This document shows, one piece after another, positions 9,338-17,969 of a stretch of DNA of 17,969 nucleotides; the first letter of the stretch is position 1; every line of letters begins with the position of its first letter. A program made the position numbers and the translations under genes. This stretch comes from Beroe ovata. Lineage: Eukaryota; Ctenophora; Nuda; Beroida; Beroidae. The notes under the pieces are model-generated. The model was not told the origin of the DNA, made no database searches, and saw only the letters and a program-made list of their open reading frames with translations. The stretch covers positions 166,266-184,234 of the forward strand of contig CAMPET010000063.1 in the NCBI GenBank assembly GCA_946803715.1. The letters run 5' to 3'.

Positions 9338-9585
9338 AGTATTGTTCAGGATCATGAAATGTATATATTTTTAGTTTACTGTGCACACTTTGGTTTACTT
9401 TTTAGTTTACTGTGCATACTTTGGTAACTGTATTTTCCCAACAATTTCCCTGCCCACCCNGGACTTGCCATTCTTTGCCATACCTCAAATTTGATTGTAA
9501 TAAGTAGTGTTGATAAGTTTAAAACTTTTTATTGTTCAGGATCATGAAATGTATATATTTTTAGTTTACTGTGCACACTGAAAAT
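9338..9585. repeat. Short repeats flanking the gap at 9460
   Basis: About 49 bases from ATTGTTCAGGATCATG to GTGCACACT occur at about 9340-9388 and again at about 9531-9579, one on each side of the gap. The first copy overlaps a 31-base tandem duplication (9368-9398 and 9399-9429) of TTTTTAGTTTACTG and following bases. Confidence 0.8.
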
Positions 9586-9844
9586 AATAGAAAGATGGTG
9601 GAATAAACTTAGGAACAGATATATTTGAAAGATGGTGTATCAAATCAAAAAAGAGTTTGATCTTGTCCCTCAAGATTTGATTCTATGACATACCGCAACA
9701 TCACAATGATTCAATGGCCAATAGTTTGGAAAGTGAACACTCTTGAAGTATGCTAGCAAGGCCAAGGTCTATCATTGGTATAATTGACTACTGACTAGCC
9801 GATGACAATGTCAATTTCCAACGACGTTTTTGGATGACAATTGA
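9586..9844. other. Intergenic stretch with no recognised feature
   Basis: AT-rich, single copy within the window, with no credible open frame on either strand. It precedes the CpG-rich island. Confidence 0.5.
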
Positions 9845-10505
9845 AAATTGAGGCATTGCTGAGCTGCGCGCGACCGCTTATGGCTTAATACAAAACAATC
9901 TGCAATGTTTTGTTGTCGATCAATGATAGACCCAGGACCCTGCAGTCGAGAATTTCGCTCTACGCTCCGCCAGCGCGCGGGCGCGAATTTATTCTTAGAG
10001 GGCCACGAGTCATACTTTATTTGCTAACGCATTAATACGTTGTCAGATTTTATCTGCTCTGCATTTCTCGCGCGCGCGCCTTCATCGAAGGCCGAAACAG
10101 GCCTTCGACGCGATGAAGGCGCGATCGCGCTCGGAACAGGTCAGGTAACATGACATCTGACAATTAATGCGCGCATGCCGCTTCGCGTAATCTTATATTT
10201 TGCATTTGCTAAATTTTAACGCAATTAGCAGCGCCGCGCCCGGTGCGCGTGCGGCGGTGCGCGCGATACAAAAAGTTTGTCATATTTCCATGTCGATCGG
10301 TAATAAACCCTGCCTCAAGAATTTCGCTTGCGCGGCGCGAACTCAATTCTCATTCTCAGACGCGACTTGCATCAGCGGTTCAGCATTGCCAGACAACATA
10401 TTCCCATGCTGCGTGACTCAACCCGCCGCTTCGCGCGCGTGGTTTTTTCAACTTTTTAGTTCACTGGTGAGTAGAATAGGGTCGCGCAACGTGTGTATAG
10501 TCCGT
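9845..10505. repeat. CpG-rich, inverted-repeat-rich island of unknown origin
   Basis: Base composition changes sharply, with many CGCG runs (for example at 9862, 9973, 10065, 10168 and 10235) in otherwise AT-rich DNA. A GAATTTCGCT motif followed by CGCG-rich bases occurs at about 9950 and 10319. Inverted repeats are centred near 10100. The 104-codon frame at 10200-10514 has no recognisable domain and is probably incidental. It could be a transposable element part, a satellite or a regulatory CpG island. Confidence 0.6.
10075..10123. repeat. Strong hairpin in the CpG-rich island
   Basis: CGCGCCTTCATCG (10075-10087) is the perfect reverse complement of CGATGAAGGCGCG (10111-10123). Inside it, CGAAGGCC pairs with GGCCTTCG around a GAAACA loop. 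Outer arms CGCATTAAT..TTGTCAGAT (about 10028-10048) and ATCTGACAATTAATGCG (about 10153-10169) are also complementary, with a 4-base insertion. Confidence 0.85.
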
Positions 10506-10689
10506 CATCAATGAAAAGTGTGACATAACATGAAGTGTGAAGTATACCTTAATAAATCTGAACAAAATTTGAAAAGCAATAGATATATCCATTGGATTTA
10601 TGATCCATGTGTCATACCTCTTGAGCTTTGTTCACTCATACTCATCATAGCATCATTGAACCATCTCAAAGCTTGGAATATTTTTGATG

Positions 10690-11143
10690 ACTTTCCCTCT
10701 ATAGTTAACTTGAATTTGGCACTGTATAAAAGTGGCTGTTTTGACAAAGTGCAGACAAAGGCAAAATTGGATTATGAAAAGGTAATTACTCATGATTTGA
10801 AGCAAATTCTAAAGCGTTTTACTCTTATCTTCGTAACCAACGCAAAGTGAAGTCAATTGTAACATCCTTGAGGAAGGATAGTCAGCTAGGCTCTCTTACA
10901 GCCACTGACTATGAGACTGCAGAGTGCTTTGCAGACGCTTTTGCTTCTGTTTTTGTGCAAGAGCCACTTGGACCTCTTCCTCTGGAATGTTATGGCTCAC
11001 AAGATAGAGTTGAAAAGTGTGAAATGATCTTAAGTGAGAGTGAAATACAGGCAGAGTTGAAGAATTTGAACACTTTTAAATCCATGGGACCAGACAACAT
11101 TCACCCAAAATTGTTAAAATCATTGGCTGATAATCCTGATTTT
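10690..11143 (+). pseudogene. LINE ORF2 fragment (linker to start of reverse transcriptase), cut by a gap
   Basis: The translation shows YKSGCFDKVQTKAKLDYEK, then after a frameshift near 10800 FYSYLRNQRKVKSIV, AECFADAFASVF and NTFKSMGPDNIHPKLLKSLA. These are the linker and the K-x-x-G-P-D-x-I block that begins the RT domain in CR1-like LINEs. It stops at the n at 11144. The next contig starts inside ORF1 of another element, so two LINE copies are joined at this gap. Confidence 0.8.
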
Positions 11144-11144
11144 N

Positions 11145-12422
11145 AACTGTCATGCACAGAATGCCCAAGATGACTCGGTATGCTGCTTGCTCTGTAAAAT
11201 CAATTTTCATGCTCTATGTTTTTCAATCAAGGACAACAGGAGAGATTATTTCCCTGATAATGCATGCAATAAAACTTTCTTCACTGGGTTCAATCAAAAT
11301 GCTACTCACAAGAGTAAGGCCAAACGATTTGGAAGCTTTGTTTTTGTTTGTGATCATTGCCTCACCAAGCATGAAAACAGTGTTGCATGCAATACAAATG
11401 ATAGAGTTAATATCCTGGATAATAGAGTTACTAATCTTGCTGATGATGTCTCTGAAATAAAACGACTTCTGAAGTCTGTTGTGAATGAAGCATCCCCAAC
11501 TGTTCAGAGCAATGCCACAGTTTCCAATATAGTACCTAATTCCACTAATGCTTCCATTTCAGCTCAGCCAACACTCACTGATGATAGCTCTAATATTGAG
11601 GTCCCATTTCCTGGAAGCTCAGGCAATGTTTGGCTCGACCAAACACGGGTCAAATCCCTACTCATTGTTGGTAAAGAAGCCAATATCATGGGTTCTGATT
11701 TAGAAAAAACCGTCATTGAAAATGGCATTCAGGTTCAGAAACAATTTGTGAACAAGAAAGGTGATACTGTTATTGTTTGTCCCAATCAAAAATCTCGTGA
11801 TTGTCTCAAACAGAAACTGAGCTCTTCTGGGGTCACGTCCAACCTGCTAAAGGAACCTAAAGACAAGTGCCCTACTATATCAGTAGTAGGTATTCCCAAG
11901 GAACTTGACAAGGATAGGAAAGATGTTATTTACAATACCTTTCTCAGTCAGAATCCCTTTATAGGAGAATGCTTGAAAAATAGCACTTCTGTGTTTGAAA
12001 TTTTGTCGGTCAAAGCACTTAAATCTAATGATAATGTCAAACAGGCTATTATCAAGCTGACTGATGATATAAGACTTGCTATAAAATCCAACAATAACAA
12101 GCTTTTCTTTGGTCTCCTGTCATGCCCTGTGTATGACCAACTGTACATCAAACGTTGCCACAAATGTCAAGGGTTTGGACACTATGCCAGGGAGTGTTCT
12201 AAGTCTACATGCTGTGGTATCTGCTCTTCTGATCACGAAACTTTGAACTGTAATCATAAGAACTCTCCAGACATTGAGTCTGTCTATAGTTGTTGTAACT
12301 GTACTTTGGCAGGCAGATCAGGGCAGGATGTGAAACATCCAGCTTACTCAAATAACTGTCCATCATATCGGGCTAAGCAAGAAAAACTCAAAGCATCTCT
12401 TTCCTACTACTCAAAAAACTGA
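11145..12422 (+). CDS. LINE ORF1 protein (nucleic-acid-binding, zinc knuckles), 5' end missing
   Basis: The frame is open from the first base after the gap. The first ATG is at 11187 (411 codons), but coding similarity starts before it, so the true start lies in the gap. The N-terminus has a PHD-like finger (C-x2-C-x4-H-x2-C at SVCCLLCKINFHALC, then VCDHC). A heptad-rich stretch follows (RVNILDNRVTNLADDVSEIK), then an RRM-like region (TISVVGIPKELDKD). Three zinc knuckles begin at about residue 324: CHKCQGFGHYAREC, CGICSSDHETLNC, and CCNC with a later H-x6-C. Family knowledge: such ORF1 proteins bind LINE RNA and form the ribonucleoprotein, and PHD-like fingers are known in ORF1 of CR1-like elements. 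It ends at TGA directly after a slippery heptamer. Confidence 0.88.
   Translation, partial: NCHAQNAQDDSVCCLLCKINFHALCFSIKDNRRDYFPDNACNKTFFTGFNQNATHKSKAKRFGSFVFVCDHCLTKHENSVACNTNDRVNILDNRVTNLADDVSEIKRLLKSVVNEASPTVQSNATVSNIVPNSTNASISAQPTLTDDSSNIEVPFPGSSGNVWLDQTRVKSLLIVGKEANIMGSDLEKTVIENGIQVQKQFVNKKGDTVIVCPNQKSRDCLKQKLSSSGVTSNLLKEPKDKCPTISVVGIPKELDKDRKDVIYNTFLSQNPFIGECLKNSTSVFEILSVKALKSNDNVKQAIIKLTDDIRLAIKSNNNKLFFGLLSCPVYDQLYIKRCHKCQGFGHYARECSKSTCCGICSSDHETLNCNHKNSPDIESVYSCCNCTLAGRSGQDVKHPAYSNNCPSYRAKQEKLKASLSYYSKN
12413..12419 (+). promoter_or_regulatory. Candidate -1 ribosomal frameshift site, A AAA AAC
   Basis: In the ORF1 frame the codons are TCA AAA AAC TGA, a canonical X XXY YYZ heptamer immediately before the stop. 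A -1 shift continues as CTG AGT AAG and stays open into ORF2. The -1 frame is open from 12377. The only nearby downstream pairing I see is weak (CTGAG 12419-12423 with CTCAG 12441-12445), so no clear stimulatory structure is visible. Confidence 0.6.
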
Positions 12423-15268
12423 GTAAGTCAAACCTGGGTCCTCAGCTATGTTTCAAGCTATTAGTTTGGAATCCAAGGAGTATCAACAATAAGTGTGCTG
12501 ATACCATGTGCTTACTCCAAGATAACTCTGTAGATGTTGCATTCATGACTGAGACCTGGTTAACAGATCACACTAATGCTACAACAGCAGATATCAAGTC
12601 ATATGGATACTCTATCTTGCATGAACACAGGTCTGATGGAAAAGGTGGAGGAGCTGGTTTGATATTCAAAACATCACTTCAGTACCATCCTGTCAACCTT
12701 AAAGTGAATGGTGTCAGCACTTTCGAATATTGTTGTGCTGCACTGACTTGCTCAGTGGACGTGAAGGTTCTTTGCATTGTGATCTACAGAACTGGTCCTA
12801 TTCTCAAGAAATTCTTTGAAGACCTAGATGTCCTGCTTGGGGTTGCCAGCTTGAGAAGTGATTATATGTTGGTTGGCGGGGATTTTAATATCCATGTTGA
12901 ATCAGTCAATGACTTCTCTACTGAACTGGACCAAGTAGCTGCGTCTTATGGGCTTAATCAGGTTATCCATCAACCTACACATGGTGGTGGAGGAACAATT
13001 GATCTTCTGTATGATAACAGTGACCTTCTTGACTGCTCAACTATCGAAGTAGACTCTGAATGCACACTAAGTGACCATTATCCTATTTTCTGCTCCACTA
13101 AAAGCATCCAAGTTAACCTCAAAAGACCAAAAACCATAACTGTGAGGGACCTGAAAGCCATTAACAAAGAGATGTTATCTAATGATATATCAGATATAGT
13201 TTCAAACTTTGAATTAAAGGACCAATTCAAAGAAACTTGCTGTGACTTCTTTAACGAGCTTAATGATACTTTGGACCGCCATGCGCCACTCATGCAGAAA
13301 ACCATTACATTTGCTGCAAATGCACCATGGTTTGACTCAGAGTACAAAAATCAAAGAAAGCTGAGAAGGAAGGCTGAGAGAAAAAAGAACACAAGTCTCT
13401 ACCACAAAACCCTGTTTGAAGAAATCCGTGCTGAGACCTCTATCATGGCAAATCTCAAAAAGAAACAGTATTATAGTTCACTTCTTGAGAAGAACAAAGG
13501 TAATGTTAAAGCTATCTATAATGTTGTAAATCGTGAGCTGGACAGGAAACAAGAAAATGTTTTACCTGAGACACAAGATATTGGAGAACTGAGCAAGAAG
13601 TTCAATAAATATTTCAACGAGAAAATTGTCAGAATTCGTGAAAAGATGCCATCAATAAGCAGCTCTTGTAGGATTCAACCTGAGCCTATTTTCACTGATA
13701 GTTACTTGAATGAATTCTCTCCCTGCTCAGTAGAAGAGCTGAGATCAATTATTCAAGACAGTGGTATCAAATGTGCACCCATTGACTTCTTACCTGAGGC
13801 CACCGTGAAGGAAAATATAGACACTCTCATGCCTCTTCTGTGCAAGCTGGTCAATCAATCCCTCTCCTCTGGGTCAATGGAAAGTCTGAAAATTGCAGAC
13901 ATCATCCCAACCCTTAAGGATGCCAAGCTTGACCCAGACGACTTCCAAAACTATCGACCTATATCTAATCTGTCCTTCTTAGGTAAACTAATAGAACGTG
14001 TTGTTCTTGTTAGACTCAATGAACACCTCAAAAACAACAACTTGAACTTACCACAGCAATCAGCTTATAAGAAGAACTACTCGACTGAAACTATTCTATT
14101 GAAAGTGACAAATGACCTGCTTGTAGCCTGTGACAGTAAATCAGCTACTGTGCTTATGATGTTAGATCTCTCAGCAGCCTTTGACACTGTGGATCATAAG
14201 AAGTTGCTAGCGATCCTGAGTAATGAAATCAGAATCAGGGGAACTGCCCTTAAGTGGTTCAAGAGCTTTCTCATTGGTTGCTCACAAAGAACTAGGCTGG
14301 GAAATGTGACAAGTGACACAATTACCCTTGAATTTGGTGTCCCCCAAGGTTCCGTCCTTGGACCTATATTGTTTAACATCTACATCAGATCATTGTACCA
14401 AGCAATTGAGAAGACCGGTTTCAAGGTACATGGGTATGCTGATGACCAACAAGTGTACAAATCATTTGATCCGACAGATCAAATTGATGTACTTAATATC
14501 AAGCTCCTGAATACTTTTGCTACTATAAGGGATTGGATGATTGAATATTGTCTCCAATTGAATCCTGGCAAGACCAAGATAATGGTTATCGGGCCCCAAG
14601 CAATACTTGACCAGATTGACATTGGAGGCATCATTCTTCCAGGCAACGTTTGTATCAGGTTTTCATCTAATGTTCGCAATCTTGGTATAACTCTTGATAA
14701 CAGGCTCTCTTTCCATACACATGTCACAACACTCAAGAAAGACTGTTTCAGACTTATCAGAAATGTGGTTAAAAAACGCTTTATCTTCACCAATGATCAG
14801 ATGAAACTTGTTGTGAACAGTATAATCACCTGCAGACTAGACTACTGCAACTCACTGTACTATGGCATTAACGAAAAACTCATAAATCAACTGCAGCTCA
14901 TCCAAAATGCAGCTGCCAAAGCAGTGGTAGGCCTATACAAACATGATCATCTTGGTGAGACCCTCAAAGACTTACACTGGCTTCCCATAAAATTCCGTGT
15001 TCAGTTTAAATTGCTCCTCTTAGTTTTCAAGTGCTTAAATAGTCAAGGACCTGATTATCTTATGGTTATGTTTAAATATGCTAATTTTAATCATTCAATT
15101 TACTTGCATGAACCTAGAGTATTGTCACACTATGGTGAGCGCTCATTCCAAAAAGCAGGAACTTCTCTCTGGAACAGTCTCCCACTAGAGCTCAAGAGCT
15201 GTTCTACTCTTGATATATTCAAATCAGCTCTCAAGACACACCTATTTAAGATAGCTTTTGATAATTGA
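12419..15268 (+). CDS. LINE ORF2 protein: APE endonuclease and reverse transcriptase (CR1/L2 group)
   Basis: The first ATG is at 12506 (920 codons), but the endonuclease N-terminal motif VWNPRSINNK lies upstream of it in the same open frame. Counting from that ATG: TETWL at 15-19, GGGAGLIF at 47-54, GDFN at 125-128 and SDHYPIF at 189-195 (endonuclease). RT motifs are YRPISNL at 483-489, LDLSAAFDTVD at 553-563 (catalytic Asp), GVPQGSVLGP at 611-620 and YADD at 644-647. The C-terminus has RLDYCNSLYYG, LHWLPI and LWNSLP, typical of the CR1/L2 group. The enzyme nicks target DNA and copies its own RNA there. No stop or frameshift breaks it, so this copy is young or recently active. Confidence 0.93.
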   Translation: MSKSNLGPQLCFKLLVWNPRSINNKCADTMCLLQDNSVDVAFMTETWLTDHTNATTADIKSYGYSILHEHRSDGKGGGAGLIFKTSLQYHPVNLKVNGVSTFEYCCAALTCSVDVKVLCIVIYRTGPILKKFFEDLDVLLGVASLRSDYMLVGGDFNIHVESVNDFSTELDQVAASYGLNQVIHQPTHGGGGTIDLLYDNSDLLDCSTIEVDSECTLSDHYPIFCSTKSIQVNLKRPKTITVRDLKAINKEMLSNDISDIVSNFELKDQFKETCCDFFNELNDTLDRHAPLMQKTITFAANAPWFDSEYKNQRKLRRKAERKKNTSLYHKTLFEEIRAETSIMANLKKKQYYSSLLEKNKGNVKAIYNVVNRELDRKQENVLPETQDIGELSKKFNKYFNEKIVRIREKMPSISSSCRIQPEPIFTDSYLNEFSPCSVEELRSIIQDSGIKCAPIDFLPEATVKENIDTLMPLLCKLVNQSLSSGSMESLKIADIIPTLKDAKLDPDDFQNYRPISNLSFLGKLIERVVLVRLNEHLKNNNLNLPQQSAYKKNYSTETILLKVTNDLLVACDSKSATVLMMLDLSAAFDTVDHKKLLAILSNEIRIRGTALKWFKSFLIGCSQRTRLGNVTSDTITLEFGVPQGSVLGPILFNIYIRSLYQAIEKTGFKVHGYADDQQVYKSFDPTDQIDVLNIKLLNTFATIRDWMIEYCLQLNPGKTKIMVIGPQAILDQIDIGGIILPGNVCIRFSSNVRNLGITLDNRLSFHTHVTTLKKDCFRLIRNVVKKRFIFTNDQMKLVVNSIITCRLDYCNSLYYGINEKLINQLQLIQNAAAKAVVGLYKHDHLGETLKDLHWLPIKFRVQFKLLLLVFKCLNSQGPDYLMVMFKYANFNHSIYLHEPRVLSHYGERSFQKAGTSLWNSLPLELKSCSTLDIFKSALKTHLFKIAFDN

Positions 15269-15532
15269 TCTTTGATCCTTACAATGTAAATTTACTATCT
15301 GTATATTAAGTTTGCTATTGACTGACAGTGCTTTTTCTATTGTGAAATTTTGTTAATTAATTTTCATCTCTTATAAACATCTTAAATATATGCTAAGTGC
15401 ACTGTCATAGCGATGTTTCGGTATTTTTGTTTTCGTGGCACAGCTGTGCATTCCAATAAGTTGATGTGCCACTATAATATAAAAGTCTAATTTGTTATTA
15501 TTATAAATAAAAGGATAATTCTCTAAATCACT
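15269..15532 (+). other. LINE 3' UTR with two stem-loops and a poly(A) signal
   Basis: TGACAGTGC (15323-15331) pairs perfectly with GCACTGTCA (15399-15407). GTGGCACA (15435-15442) pairs perfectly with TGTGCCAC (15465-15472). AATAAA is at 15506-15511, after a TTATTATTAT stretch that may be the element's short 3' tail. In CR1/L2-type LINEs a 3' stem-loop is recognised by the reverse transcriptase. The exact 3' end and any target-site duplication are lost at the gap at 15533. Confidence 0.65.
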
Positions 15533-15533
15533 N

Positions 15534-17239
<1,706 letters not shown>

Positions 17240-17295
17240 GTATTTCATACACGACAGAGTGATTTATCTTACTTCGAATGGGGGAAGTGCAACGC

Positions 17296-17347
17296 GCATT
17301 AATGTCAGTATTTGGAAAAATTCCAAAACTGACATTGACATTAATGC
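17296..17347. repeat. Hairpin repeat, copy 1
   Basis: GCATTAATGTCAGT, then TTTGGAA AAA TTCCAAA, then ACTGACATTGACATTAATGC. The arms are complementary apart from an unpaired A and a 6-base GACATT insertion. It is followed by a further ATTAATGCAC. It looks like a short fold-back element. Confidence 0.85.
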
Positions 17348-17466
17348 ACATTAATGCACACTGTAATTGAACTGTTTTAGACCATTTTTTATTTTTGTAT
17401 CTGTAGCTGTCAATTTAAGAAGAAGTACATGTTGCTACCAATTAAAGGATCATTTTCTGTAGCTTA

Positions 17467-17615
17467 AGACTCAAGAAGTAGCATTGGTAGCTTCTAACTC
17501 AAGATACAGTATCGGTTGCTAAAACTCTAGTAGCAGCAAGTAACTAGAGACGTAGTATCGCTATTGCTCCCAATGATAGTGTTGGTATCTCCCAACTCGA
17601 GAAGTGGTATCTGTA
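17467..17615. repeat. Degenerate tandem repeat, unit about 27-30 bp
   Basis: Variants of ACTCAAGAAGTAGCATTGGT start near 17469, 17498, 17526 and 17596, with related GTAGTATCG and GTTGGTATC motifs between. Copies are diverged and the period is not exact. Confidence 0.5.
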
Positions 17616-17749
17616 TTCCAATCCATAATCACCAGTTGAACTAACAAATACTCAAATAAAACAGATTGTGATCCAGCGAACGGTTTTTCACTTACATAAA
17701 GGACTCAGATGAGCTGAAATTCATAATGATCCCACTTGAAAAAACTTGT

Positions 17750-17801
17750 GCATTAATGTCAGTATTTGAGAAAATCGCGAAACTGACATTGACAGTAATG
17801 C
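17750..17801. repeat. Hairpin repeat, copy 2
   Basis: Same orientation and outline as 17296-17347 (GCATTAATGTCAGTATTTG to AAACTGACATTGACAGTAATGC), with a less perfect centre. An ATTAATGCAC motif follows here too, after an inserted AAAACAC. Confidence 0.85.
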
Positions 17802-17890
17802 ACATAAAACACATTAATGCACGTTACACCCCCCCCCCTCGAATAGTTTCCAATGTAGGTCATCATTCCTGTACAGTGTACAATCTTCTC

Positions 17891-17969
17891 TTCTGACTCT
17901 ACTCTCTCTTCTGACTCTACTCCCTCTTCTGAGTCTACTCCCTCTTCTGACTCTACTCTCTCTTCTGAC
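17891..17969. repeat. 18-bp minisatellite, at least 4.4 copies
   Basis: Units of TTCTGACTCTACTCTCTC start at 17891, 17909, 17927, 17945 and 17963, with C/T and C/G variants, and continue past the window. Since 18 is a multiple of 3, one minus frame reads SEE(R/G)VE repeatedly, but a stop follows soon and no exon is supported. Confidence 0.92.

Larger units (their letters stand above)
17240..17969 (+). other. Intron of the DDX5-like gene, repeat-rich
   Basis: It starts at a GTATTT donor and runs past the window edge. It holds two hairpin repeats, a degenerate short tandem repeat, a run of ten C (17829-17838) and an 18-bp minisatellite. No further exon was seen. Confidence 0.65.

Noticed and set aside
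10200-10514. 104-codon plus-strand frame in the CpG-rich island
   Set aside because: Stop codons are rare in such GC-rich sequence, no domain is visible, and the frame covers inverted repeats.

Overview
This is nuclear DNA of an invertebrate animal, not of a prokaryote. It has GT-AG introns with long intronic sequence, a secreted semaphorin-type protein, a DDX5/DDX17-type RNA helicase and CR1/L2-group LINE elements. I cannot name the species. Single n characters at 2615, 3930, 6300, 8520, 9460, 11144, 15533 and 16736 look like scaffold gaps, so the window is a chain of nine contigs.

Left half (1-8973, minus strand). The main gene encodes a sema-domain protein, most likely a semaphorin. I rebuilt seven coding exons by hand: 8973-8859 (signal peptide), 8771-8593, 7686-7509, 7275-7090, 6742-6585, 1801-1626 and 1408-1294. 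All splice phases agree and give 369 residues. The last exons lie beyond the window or were not found. Exons 6 and 7 occur twice (copy A 956-2614, copy B 3931-5752), and the end of exon 5 also occurs twice. All ten coding differences between the copies are synonymous. Contig 3931-6299 spans what contigs 1-2614 and 6301-8519 share between them, broken at a heptamer-based satellite. It is therefore probably the other allele placed in series. Contig 2616-3929 holds a decayed LINE fragment and two short, highly conserved segments (S1, S2) that recur in copy B in swapped order.

Middle (8974-15533). This interval lies between two divergently transcribed genes. It holds short repeats around the gap at 9460, an unusual CpG-rich, hairpin-forming island (about 9845-10505), a second LINE fragment (10690-11143), and a nearly complete LINE on the plus strand (11145 to about 15530). 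ORF1 has a PHD-like finger, an RRM-like region and three zinc knuckles. ORF2 has endonuclease and reverse transcriptase with all visible catalytic motifs. ORF1 ends at a canonical A AAA AAC slippery heptamer, and the -1 frame leads into ORF2. The endonuclease N-terminus is encoded upstream of the first ATG of ORF2, so -1 frameshifting or a similar coupling is likely.

Right end (15814-17969, plus strand). A DDX5/DDX17-like DEAD-box gene has a 922-base first coding exon up to the gap at 16736, then exons 16817-17056 and 17156-17239. The exons for helicase motifs IV-V are missing in the gap, and the 3' end is outside the window. Its last intron carries two hairpin-forming repeats and ends in an 18-bp minisatellite.
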